A stretch of DNA of 64,000 nt from Klebsormidium nitens (lineage: Eukaryota > Streptophyta > Klebsormidiophyceae > Klebsormidiales > Klebsormidiaceae). The notes beneath the pieces were generated by a model. The model searched no databases. It had not been told where the DNA came from and saw nothing but the letters and a program-made list of their open reading frames with translations. The stretch lies in contig DF237259.1 of the NCBI GenBank assembly GCA_000708835.1, positions 1 through 64,000 of the forward strand, read 5' to 3'. Position numbers and translations under genes: made by a program. Positions 1 to 10,745 of the stretch are shown here, one piece after another (position 1 is the stretch's first letter; every line of letters starts with the position of its first letter).

Positions 1-422
1 ACCTCGATGACTGCCGGAGCGGCACACCCTGACGGCATGTGCCGTAACTGCCGCCGGCAGCTTGCGGCACCTGGGCGGCACGCTGGAAAATCTGCGATGG
101 TGCTGCTTGTTTAGAGGCGAACATTTATAAAGACGAGCATCAGACCAAGAAAAGAGAATATTCAAAGAGCTACTATCAAGTACACAAGGACGAAATTCTC
201 TTGAAGAAGGCTTTAGAACGGATCGCAAAAGGAAGTAGAACAAGCAGACGGACGAGACAACGACTTTACGAGGCACAAATTGCTATCCCCTGGATTCGAT
301 CGTACTGAACAACACGTCTTTGCAAGTGTGGGCTTTGTCGAATGCCGCGTTCCATGTCGAACGAAACTTTCTGGGGTTGAAAGTATAGGGGGCTCCAAAC
401 CTCCTTTGGTCTGTTGAAAGCC
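1..422. other. Non-coding left flank of the viral relic
   Basis: No supported gene. The first 110 bases are rich in CGGCA/TGCCG words that could fold back on each other. The rest is AT-richer and leads into the virus-like gene at 423. Confidence 0.4.
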
Positions 423-3252
423 ATGGCAACAAACTCGATTGTGTATGTGTTAGAAGCGTATGCAGAAGAAGGACTATACGCTGTTCCCGCAAAAGTTAAG
501 GCAACCGACAAAGGATCAAAGGAGATTCTTGGAACGATGCCGCATACGAAGGGCAATCATGCAATACGAACGGCGTCGGATTGGAGAATGGCGCGGGATC
601 GCATCATGGAAAAGATTGAAAAAGAAAGATACAAATTCTTGGCAATAAAGACTGGAGCCATTTCGGACATCTTCGTGCTTGATATAGACACACGAGACAA
701 ACCAGAGAAAGATCTCCAAGCTGGCATGCCCCTCTGGAATAGATTGATTGCGGAAAACGGAGAACCAAATACTTTAAAGGCCATTTCTGCTAGCGGAGGC
801 CTTCATTACTACTTCTCGTATGGTGAATCACTCAAAGACGGACTCCGATCAGGAAAGTGTTTTGCTGGAGTGGACTATGAGGGCCGTTATTACGGACTCG
901 ATGGGCGCGGGGATGGAGGCATCGTTCTGGCCCCACCAGGTTCACCCGAGATTGGGTTGAACTACACTTGGTGCGCACAACCCTCAAAGACAAACATTCG
1001 ACCATCACCATCATGGTTGATCCGATTCCTCAATGATTCTGCCGGCAAATCGGCAAAAAAGGGCCTCGTGTCGACTTCGAGCAATCGAATCCAAGAGCTG
1101 TCAGCAAACGGTGCTGATTTCGAGAATGCGAGTGGGCTCGAATTGCCAAACACCGAAGAAAACATACAAACGGAAAAAAACACCGAGGTTTGTCACGAGA
1201 CACTATCAATCGAGCACGAAAGAATTGCTGATGCAATGATGGCTTTGTTGCAAAACAACGGACTCGACATGAACGTTCGATTCTCCGGCAACGTGACCTC
1301 CCGTGGTCCATACGGTATGCTCTATTCATTCATCTGTGATGGTCCACGAACGTGCATACACGGCCATCAACACGATGGCAGCAATAATTTAACGCTTGTA
1401 AAGCGAGGTTGGACGGTATTCTATCGATGCTTTGGCATCGAATGCACGGAAAAGCCTCTTTCGTTGCTTGGCAATATCCCTCTTCCAGCATCGTTGTTGG
1501 ATGCCAATCATGTACGTGTGCATCCCACGCACGATTGGTCTACCTTCCCCAACAATATAAGGATCCTGTCAGACGCTGCTGTGGAGGCACATATTAATCT
1601 CATAAGGCGGAATGTGACGCAGCGCTATCGAGGAATGGCAGCCATTTTCTCGGCTGTGTATCTCGTTGACGGACGCATTATTGCTGAGGGTAAAACATTT
1701 CAATACTGGAACGGTTGCCGATGGATCATCGACGATGCGTTCCATATACAGAGTGTATTTAGTAGCCACATGTCCCGTATCATGTCCTGGTATGCGAAGC
1801 AGAGACTCAATGCCTTCAAGCAAAAACTCCATGCACATATGAGAGACGCTGCAACATGGCAAAACGCATCTCTAACCCCGGAATCGGCTCTTCCGGATTG
1901 GGCATTGAACCCAACGACTGAGGAAGAGCGAAAATTATGCACCGCCATATGGAAAGTAGTCAACCATATCCCGAGAAGCGTGACCTTGTAGACCTGACGC
2001 GGGGATCTGAGGTACGTGTTTGCCTCGAATTTGTTACAAATGCACTGCAAGCCCCCAATCTCTTAGTGACTTGATGGATATTGCCAATCCGTATCTGTTT
2101 GCATGCGCGAATGGAATAATCAACACTCAGACGGGAACCTTGCTCGCATTTCATCCTGCTCATTTATGTTCACGCGCCTCGAAAGCAACTTTTCGTGGAA
2201 TGCCAAAGGCCGAAAGCCGATTCGAGAGGTTTCTGCTTGATTGTTTCAACGACGACAGAGAAGTACTCGAATGGTATCAGCTCTTCTGTGGCTACTGCAT
2301 GACCGCGGATACCTGTGAACAATTGTTCCTTGTCAAGCAAGGCAATGGAGCTAATGGAAAATCGTTGACAAAGCTGGCAAGTCTCGAAGTTCTAGGCAGT
2401 TACGCTGTTGTTATGTCGGAAGACTGCATCATTGAGGCCGGTAAACGGTCCGCTGGCGCGGCTTCGAGCCACATCATGGCTCTTCGAGGCGGGCGTCTCG
2501 CGGAGACCGACGAGTCGGGAGAGAAAGCAGTCTTGAATGAAGCCGCAATGAAAGCCCTCTCAAGCGGGGGGACCACTACAGGGCGCGAGCTGCATAGCAC
2601 ACAAGAAACATTTGAGCTCACTGTGAAAACCGTCCTCAACACAAACTACAAGCCTATTCTTCAGAACGTATCCTACTGCGTCACTCGACGCTTGGCACTA
2701 CTCCCGATGTTGGTCACTTTCTTACCTCCCGAAAAGCTTGACTCTAGCAAACCACGCCAAAAGCTTATTGATACAACCCTGGAAACCTACTTGAAAAGCG
2801 ACCAAGGTCGAGATGAGGGTCTTTCATGGTACGCAGAGGGAGCAAGACGATATTATGAACTCAAGCGAGCGAATCCCAATACGCTGCCATTAATGCGCAG
2901 ACCTCGTGCGATGGAGGAAGCTGTTAAAGCATACATCAACGACTCGGACATTGCTAGGCGCTGGATTGTCGACTGTCTTGACTTCGAAGATATCCAACCC
3001 GGAGAAATAGCGACATGGCACTTAGCCGTTGGCGAACGGCTCGGAGAGGTGTTCCGAGCTTGGTTGAAGGAAGAAGACTTGACAAGCTCTTTGTCGGCAA
3101 CGGCGCTAAAAAAGCGCATTTTGGATTATGCTGAAGGAAAGAATCGGGTAGTTACAGATGGTCGGTTCACGAATAGCCAGGTACAACATCGAGGACAATT
3201 TAAAGGCCTTTCGGGGGTTCGATTGAAATCTGGCTATGAATCTCATGCGTAA
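423..3252 (+). pseudogene. Virus-like primase-polymerase / SF3 (D5-type) helicase, frame-broken
   Basis: This is a replication protein of the archaeo-eukaryotic primase plus superfamily-3 helicase type, known from large DNA viruses, virophages and polinton-like viruses. The first frame (423-1991, ATG at 423) holds the prim-pol half: acidic motif VLDID at residues 85-89, SGGLHYYF at 124-131 and GRGDGGIVLAPP at 161-172. A Cys/His cluster follows near bases 1330-1430. The helicase half lies in another frame (about 2070-3252): Walker A GNGANGKS at bases 2341-2364, LAETDESG (Walker B region) near 2499, and a downstream segment ending in VLNTNYKP (SF3 motif C region). The first frame stops at 1989 and the second has a stop at 2008. 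The homologous stretch between them runs in the third frame, so at least two frameshifts separate the halves. It has no introns, unlike neighbouring host genes. I read it as a decayed endogenous viral copy; the virus group is not resolved. Confidence 0.88.
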
Positions 3253-3795
3253 GAGTAGGTGACGACGGGCAGAGCAAGCGCTTGCATGCAGATGGGAGCT
3301 TGAAAGGTTGTTTAGCAAGATATTTTTTTTGCGTCTGAGCTCTGTTCTTATGGTTCGCAGACCAAAAGTCTATAAGACCACGAATTCAAGTGTTCCAATT
3401 ACGAAATTCCCTTGGAGATGTATGATGCTTAAATAGAAAAGACCAGGAATCCGGGTCTTCTGGGCTGCAGACCAAAAGTCTATAAGACCACGATTTCAAG
3501 TATTTTCGATTTCAAGTATTTTCGATTTCAAAATTCTCTGGGGACCATGATTGCTATGATAAAAAAGACCTGGGTTCCGGGTCTTTTGGGCTTCTGGTCT
3601 GCGGCCCCATCCATGCACGATCATGCCACTGGCACAAGTACCCTTCTCGTTTGCACCAAAGTGGTACAGCTTCTTCTGATGATAACGACTACACATTGAA
3701 TGCACATCGATGTTGTTTGAACATGCATGCCGCATATGATAAAACGTACAAGTCATGGTAACTTCTTGATCAGTGTCTTTAATTCAATAGGGTCT
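3253..3795. other. Gap between viral relic and KDZ transposase
   Basis: Apart from the repeat at 3357-3602 I see no convincing gene. A minus-strand ORF of 86 codons (3496-3756) has several Cys and His residues but overlaps the repeat. It could be a 3' exon of the transposase or chance. Confidence 0.4.
3357..3602. repeat. Tandem 110-bp repeat with inverted ends, MITE-like
   Basis: Two units begin with GCAGACCAAAAGTC at 3357 and 3467 (period 110). The second unit ends with CTTCTGGTCTGC at 3591-3602, which is the reverse complement of the start with one mismatch. Inside it lies a hairpin, AAAAGACC then GGTCTTTT around 3571-3586. The first unit has a weaker version of the hairpin. Short inverted ends and no ORF suggest a small non-autonomous DNA element partly duplicated in tandem. 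Confidence 0.6.
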
Positions 3796-6700
3796 TTAGT
3801 ACATCAAGAGTTGTTGCCGTACAGACGCTCTCCACGTGTCTGCTCTGCCCGCAATGCGCAGCTTTGGTTCGTCAACCCGTAGCAAGGCGCTATTCCTTCT
3901 GCTGACTAGGTTAGGAAGGATAATCATGAACGCAACGAGGCTCCTATACCACGCTTGCGTCTTGAATTTTACGAGGAAGGCGTTGCACGACTCCGCTGCT
4001 GAGGTGTTGACCCAACGCACAGAGTTGTAGTAGTCTGCACGTGATCCATACGGAGATTGAATAAGTTCATTAAACGAAAAGCCTTGAGACATGGCGTTGT
4101 AGAAGAATGGCACATAGACATACACTCTTGAAAGGCAGTCAGAACTTGCCTCCTTATTCTATAGAAGAGAGAGGGCGTTTTTGACTGAGTCACTCTAAAT
4201 CCGCTCCTTTGCACACACCCTCTGGACGGGCGGCCCCTTCGAGCCAAATAAGAACACGTGTGCCTTGCAAATGCATCAGGGTCTCACCCGTGTTGTATGA
4301 TGGACCACACTTGTGTGCCTCGGCGGTTGTGTGGTGGAAGTGGAATCTGCAAGGATCAAGCACGAAATGAGATCTAAAATGTACAGCAGCGCACAGCTGA
4401 GGAAAGTTGCAATGCAGTATGGCAATGGCACAGAGGATCACAAGAATCGCTCTCAACAAGAGCCGCCCCTTGGCTTGCGCAAATCTTCCGACCTTACCTA
4501 TCGACCAGGAACCGAATGTCTGCAAAGAACGCTGGCTCTCTTCGCATCGCGTAGGCGCGCAGCTTGCAGGCGTTGTCGTGGATGAGGTATTGAGGAAGAT
4601 CTCTCCGATTGAGCCGCGTGTACAGGACGGTGAAGGCGTCTCGCGGTGACTCCCCGCGGAGCATGACATGGAAGCTATAGATAACACAGTGAGGGCACGA
4701 GAAGACGAAGCCGCCCTTCGTGTGCCGTTGCAGGCCCTTGTTCTTTTTAACTCCGCTTTCCAGAGCGACCTTGGCATCGAATTCCCCGACGGTGAGCCCA
4801 CTCCGACACCGATGCTCCTCATCGCGCTCGCGAGACCTACCGAGATCGTCTTCGAACGGTTCGTATTGCGGGAGAGGGCGTTTTTGCTCCCAGCCTTTCA
4901 ACGGGTAGCAGCCTAGCTCTCGTTGCTCACGACAGTAGGGATGGTCCGAAGGAAGAGGCCCTGGCTCCGACCCGTCTGGCTTGAGACCAAGTCTGTCGTT
5001 TAGCAACGTCCTCTCAGGCGGGAGCAGAGCGTACTCGTGCCGTGCGGGAGGGGAAAGGTTTTCGACCGCCGGGAGGAGCGCATTCGCCCGGGCTGCCCAG
5101 AAGTCGAAGGCCTGCTGCTGCTCGATGGTCAAGGGGTTGGGCTCTCGTCCAAGCCAGACGCAAACATCGAGGCCTTCGATGGCCGACAACGCCCACCCCG
5201 CCCGCCCAACCCCGAGTCCCACGGCTCCACGTCTAAAGAGCGTCAACCGGTAAAGATGATGTAGCGTCGGATAGAAGAAGCGCGGGTAGCGGTCGCCGTA
5301 GTGGTCCAGCAGCCGGCGCAGGATTGGAGAGTGCTCTGCTAGCACGACCCTGTCGCCGTCGTTTGCGGCTCCCCCGAGGAGCAGCTTGCGGACCACACTC
5401 AGAGCCTTCCCATGCTGGATGAGGTTGGAATCGTCCGAAACCGAATGCGGCGCGCCGAGAGTGTAGAGCAGCTCCGCCCATCTGCTGGGGCAGTGCGGAG
5501 GCCAGCAAGCCTCCTCTTGCATGACCTCTCTCTCGATGCCGTCGACCAGCTCGTGCCCCGCTTTGTTCTTTGAACGCATCTGGCCGACCTGGTCCGCTCG
5601 GACCCACCGTCGCCATTGCAGGAGGACGGGGTCCGTGTCGGCAACATCCGGGTTTGGAACGAACTCTGTGACAACTTGCACGTCGTCTCTATCGAGCGCG
5701 ACCTGCACAGAAAGACGCCGTGCTTGAGCAAACGGATGCCTGAACTGTTGTCGATTTGCTTGCTTGGAAAAGAGGATTGATACATTTGTACAAGTCGGAA
5801 CGCTTATCATACACATAGCGGCTCGATTTCGGATCGAAACTCACCAGAAGCTCCGCGTATTCTCGAGAGCTGAGAGCCTTTCCCAGCTCCGGGTCAGCAG
5901 CGTGGTGACCACTGTACCGCGCTATAAGCGTGCGGATCTCCGGCTGCTGCATAAAACGCCTTTTTAGGCCTCCACCGGAAAGAGACGCCGCGCAGTAGTT
6001 GCTTCCAGCCTCCATGACCTTCCGCACGTTGACTTCGTCCGAGCCTCGACTAGGCGCCGTGAACGGTCGGAGTTGAGCGGCATCCGTTCCAGCCAGACCG
6101 CCCTTCTGACGCGTGCCGTCAGCGCAGGCAAGCCCAACAATGCCGTTGCACAGAAGTACCTAGTGTTCACAAGAATATGATCACGCTCGTCAATGTGATT
6201 TGCGCATCCACACAGCAATCTAGCGCTTTCAAAGTGGTAGAAGTCATGATCTACGTTTGACCCACATCAGAAGGTCACTGCTTTACAGTAACGACGTGCA
6301 ATCAACCTAAGCAAACCTCGTCTCTACTTGGTCGCGTTAGTAGCAAAAGGAGGTCAAAGAATGGAGAACGCGGTCGAACAATGAGAGACGAGCCTTCATG
6401 TATCGCCTCCATGGAAGTGTTTCTGCACATACCTCTGGATGCGGGCCGCAAAGGCTGCAGCACTCCATGATCTGCCGACCGCACAACTTGAAGAAGCCGA
6501 GGCTAGCTTTGCGCCAAGTCTCTTCTGTCAAGATAGTTGCGCTGGGGTTGTAGAGACGCCGTGCCGTACGTGCAGCTGCAACGAGTGCATTGAAAGCGGC
6601 TCCTGAGTGTTGTACGGACCGCAGCATAAACTGGCAAGCGACTTGCGTAATGACCACCCCTCGCGTCCAGGCGTACAGACCGAGCGCCTCTCCGTTGAAG

Positions 6701-9416
6701 TGAACGGTGTGCTTCTTTGGGCACGCGCAGCAATAGATCCGGAGCTTGACCTGCACGAGAACATGATACGAGCGTCGATTGTTGATTGATAGTTGGTGTT
6801 TGGTTGAAAAATCAGATTCTAGACATTGGAAGGCTTTGATTAATCCTCGACGCACGTGTTCTGATCCAATTGAGTGAATCCCGCATGGAAGATGTTGTCG
6901 GACTCTTATCTTAATCAGCATTTGCAAGATCAAAAGGCTACAGAACTATGCATCGTGGCGCTTACCTCCTGGGACCAACCCAAATCGTGGATTTGTGCTC
7001 TCTGCCAGAGCCCCGACCATTTGGTTCCGCAAGGTGGAGCCGATCTTGGGCACGGAGCTGAGAGGACCCCCGCAGCGCTTAGCTCCTCAAAATCCCGGGC
7101 CGTCAACTCGCTAACTCTGACCGGGTTCCGCAGCAACAGCACCTCGGGGTCATGGACTTGCCAAGAATCCGTTGGGCGAACGAGCTTAGGCACCTCCAGC
7201 TGAACGCCCTCGGCATTCATGGGCAGGACCGCTGCAACACCGGTGGATGCACCATGTGTGCACGCGCTGGAGGGGCACGCGCAGGCGTTACACACCGGGA
7301 CGAGGAACGGTGCTTGATCATCGATCCGGAGGGCGTTATCCTTACTCCGCCCCGTTCCCTCCAAGGGAACCCCATCTTCATCCGGCTCGACCTCCTCCAT
7401 ACTGCCTCTTGCAGCATCTGGCTGCTCCATCTCTGCATGCTCCGAATCAGCCGCCCAGTGTGATTTGCCCCTCCGTTTGATCGATCTCGCGGCTGTTCCA
7501 GCAACCTCACCGGAACTTCCTTTTTGCCCCGATCGATCTCGCTTTCCGTTCGTTTTTGCAGAAGTGCAACACCTTGCCGTACAGGGTTCTCCATCGGGTT
7601 GAATGCCTCCAAACGCCCTCGGATGCTGCTTGCAGAAGCAGTTCTCCCCTGCACATGCAGCCCTCTCATGGCTTTCAACAACCAGCTCCGCGAGGTATCT
7701 GTCCACGTCGGAGTCTGCAGTTCCCAGCCGGCCGCAGTGGGCGACATTCCCACTCCAACTATCTGCCAGCCCCGCCCTCAAAGACGTCACCGCCAGCCCG
7801 AGCTGGCTCTCCGAGAACACACTCTTGCTCAGTTTGACCACACCGCCCGGTCGATCCAAAGCTCCCTTCATCTCTCGGATATGCGAGCAGTCAGCCGTCT
7901 TGCTGCAACCGTCCTTCTGCCCCTCACAAAACCAACCCATCTGCGCTGCCTCTCCGTGGTGGACCATCGTCCTCTTTGGTGATGGCGAACCCGCATTCCA
8001 GTACACTCCAAACACCCGCTCCCCGGCTCTTTCGCACGGCACTTCCACCACCTTTGAGGCCTTTCTGCAACGACACTGCGCTCGCTAGCCTCGGCGACTC
8101 CAACGCCTGCAGGGCAAGCTTGTGAACGCATGGCGCCCGCGAGTACAACCGCCCCCGGTCGCAGGTGCAGCTGAATGCCCCCCATGGTGTCCCGATGCAC
8201 TGTCTCGAGCAGCGCGCGCGCTTTGCTTGGCCGCCCAAGAGGCTTGATTTTGGCGGTGTTGTGATTCCAAGTGCTAGCCAGGTAGACTGTACTTGCGGAC
8301 CCCCGCTCCCCGACACTGTAGAGAGCGCACTTGCCGAACTGAACACCATCGAGATACATTATAGCTTGGTCGACGATGGTCCGCTGACTCCCGGCGCCGA
8401 ACAATTCTGTAGCCTCTGTGTTGGTTTGCTCCTGCATATGTTTTTGGATTGCAGTCAGACATACTACACCAAATATTGGCTTGGTGTGTGGTAGATGAAC
8501 ACCTGTCAATGCTCCAAGATCAAGTTAGATTTATCAGCCCAGTATCTAACAATTCTGTCAGCACCATGGAAAACTGGGTCCATATTGTTCACACCTGGTA
8601 GACATTTACATACTCACATCCTGTTGACATTCAGAGTTTGATAACGTCCAGCGGCAGTCGATGACAAGAAGCCGGTAATATCCTTGGACACTTGAACAGA
8701 TTGTTGAATGCCTCACTGCTGTAGTATGGACCGTATATAGGCTTGCAAAGAAGCACTTGAAAGCACACAGATGCACGAGCAGAGGCATTTCTAGGGTTTG
8801 ACGGTTCATAGTTGGGGCTTACCACTGCTTGTGCCCTGGATCTTGTTATTTCCCCCACTTTGCGCCCCCTGTTCAGTGCTTCCTGTGCCGCAGTACTCTT
8901 GCGGTGCCCACTGAAGGCAAGTCGATCCTCTTCTGCCTTCTCTTCCAGATTGCCAACCTCTTCCCCCGAAAGCTCCTTCAATTGGCTCCATGCTTCTTCT
9001 TGCGTCTGGCGCTGGAACCAGATCTCAGCTACACCCACGGATTCCCGGCTTCTCCTTGCTACGGTGACTGTGAGTTTGTTAGCACACTGGGTAACGGGCC
9101 CGTAGTATCGCTTCACGCACTCTAGGCAGATAGGCTTGCGCTTTCTCTGACCTTTGGCTAACGAACCGGGTGCACTGATTGCGAAACCCCTCAGTGGGTG
9201 GTTTTTACGACATGCAAGCTGGTAACTCTCTTGATGCTTTTTCAGGAGTGTCTGACTGCAGAGGGGGCATTTTGTGGCTAGTGACTCGGTGGGAATGGTC
9301 TGAATTGCTTGCAGATCTACGATAAAGTTATGACTCTGACTCGATGGGTGCAAGTCGTAGGTCGGGGTGCTAGGATCGTTCACCCGGGCCACACTAGATC
9401 CTGTAGTTAGTTGCAT
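3796..9416 (-). mobile_element. KDZ-type DNA transposon (internal region)
   Basis: The block holds one large minus-strand coding unit whose parts match the cysteine-cluster plus KDZ (Kyakuja-Dileera-Zisupton) transposase architecture. Terminal inverted repeats and target-site duplications could not be defined by eye, so the true ends are unknown. The 5' end may extend toward 10.3 kb. It lies next to a virus-like gene, making the first 10 kb a mobile-DNA island. Confidence 0.7.
3796..9416 (-). CDS. KDZ transposase with N-terminal cysteine clusters, multi-exon
   Basis: Predicted cut-and-paste transposase. The N-terminal exon (9416-8823, donor GTAAGC) has two Cys pairs, CPLC and CLEC. A SWIM-like cluster, SCTC then CVHKLAL, lies near 8170-8100; a second cluster with C and CSH lies near 7930-7880. 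The middle part (about 6933-6433) contains YCCACPKKH, YAWTRG and CGPHPE. Core exons join in phase: 6159-5815 (ACADGTRQKG), 5702-4498 (catalytic region with SCPHC and FLVDR), 4346-4288 (FHFHHTTAEAHKCGPSYN) and about 4128-3796 (NTSAAESCN). The FH...H...CGPSYN and NTSAAE segments are the family hallmarks. The core looks uninterrupted once introns are removed, so the copy may be young. Junctions upstream of 6.4 kb are uncertain; the join near 8085-8051 needs a frame change that I cannot explain by a clean intron. Confidence 0.8.
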
Positions 9417-9434
9417 CTTTTCCGAGCTCCTCAA

Positions 9435-10745
9435 GATTCTAGATGGTGGCCGGGCTACTTGCTGGTTAGTGGAGGTTACAACACAGCGGCAGGGCGACTT
9501 CTCCTTAAATAGACGCTTCGATCATTCCGGGCCCTTTTCCAGTCTAGGTACTCGTTTTTCCGGACACTAGATGCACGGGCCGGTCCGACGGGTTTTGTCG
9601 TGGATAGTTAACCACGTCGATCGCTCCGGGCCCTAAGTCGACACCTCTCGGCACCCAACCGATCCACTTCCGCGCTCCACATCCAGCAGGGGGTCTCGGT
9701 CCAGAATTCCTCTGCGGTACATGGTCCCACATACCGGCACATTGACGGTTTCTCCCGCCGGGAAGACGCGCCGGCCGCTATCGACGCCGTTGATAAGCCA
9801 TTCGGCACGCGCGCGCGATCTGGGCCGTAAATTTTATGCCATTGATCAGATGGTGAACCCCGCTGGCGAAGCCTCGCCGCCGAAGTCGAGAGTCAGAGAA
9901 ACGGGAGTTCCCGGCAGCGAATGGAGGTCCCGGTACAAGCTACCCGGGCGGTTAGGTGGGGTAGCTACCGCCGACCGGTCAACATTTGAATTTTGTCTGT
10001 CTAGAATCCATACAGAAGCTCTGTATTAAATTTTTAAAGTTTTCCGGCAAACCCAGTGTAGAGGCTACCCAGGAGGTCAACCGACGGACTGCTCCAAGAA
10101 CGCCTTCCCGGTTCTCTGGCCGAAAAGTCAGAGTTTCCAATCTCTCGAAGCCTGCACTTCTTCTACTAGAGCTACTACTGGAGCTTTACAGAACCCGCAG
10201 TACTACCTACTGCGGTGGAAGATACAAGGTTTGCTAGCTGCGAACACAACAATGGAAGCCACACTAGCTGGATAGCGCTTCGTAATGGGGCCTCGAATCT
10301 CAACTACCTACGTCCTGTGGTAAGGACGTCTAAGAAAGCAGCTACTGTTTCGGAATGGCGGCAGATTTTCAACATTATGTTTTAGCTGGCCAGGCAAGGG
10401 CGACTCTGGGCCGGGTCAATTGATTAGATTCGAAGAAACCTATGCGGGTGGGCTTGGCCCGGTGGGGCATTCCCAATTTGGCTCCCACCTCGCAGGCGAC
10501 ACGTTGTGTCGTCATTCGGTGTCATGGATGCATTTGTCCGTCATTGAGGCCCTTTTTTACGATTTGAAACATGGTCAATGAGCAAGGGCCCGCTTCAGAA
10601 GTGCACCCAGTCGTAAGCTGGGGCTCTCTCACGTTCGGCAGCTTCTCTCAAACTGGACCATCCTGAAAAGCTACTTTTGTGACTCTCAGCCTCGTGTATT
10701 CTAGGAGTTCTCTATGGAAGCTGGGTGACAACGGGGCAAGGTAAC
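9435..10745. other. Transposon-to-gene interval, no gene recognised
   Basis: The stretch 9544-10030 is GC-rich with short open frames on both strands that overlap without a recognisable domain. It may be the 5' part of the KDZ element or an older mobile remnant. The segment 10240-10740 should contain the promoter of the helicase gene, but I see no distinctive motif. Confidence 0.4.

Noticed and set aside
1989-2060. A short intron (GTACGT to GCAAG, about 40 bases) could rescue the viral gene
   Set aside because: Too short for the introns seen here, and the segment itself reads as homologous coding in the third frame, so frameshift decay fits better.
4190-4822. Minus-strand 210-codon ORF
   Set aside because: Shadow of the transposase exon and its intron; the correct frame is fixed by the FLVDR-to-FHFHH splice.
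9544-10237. LTR or LINE retrotransposon
   Set aside because: No reverse transcriptase, integrase or long terminal repeat pattern could be read on either strand.
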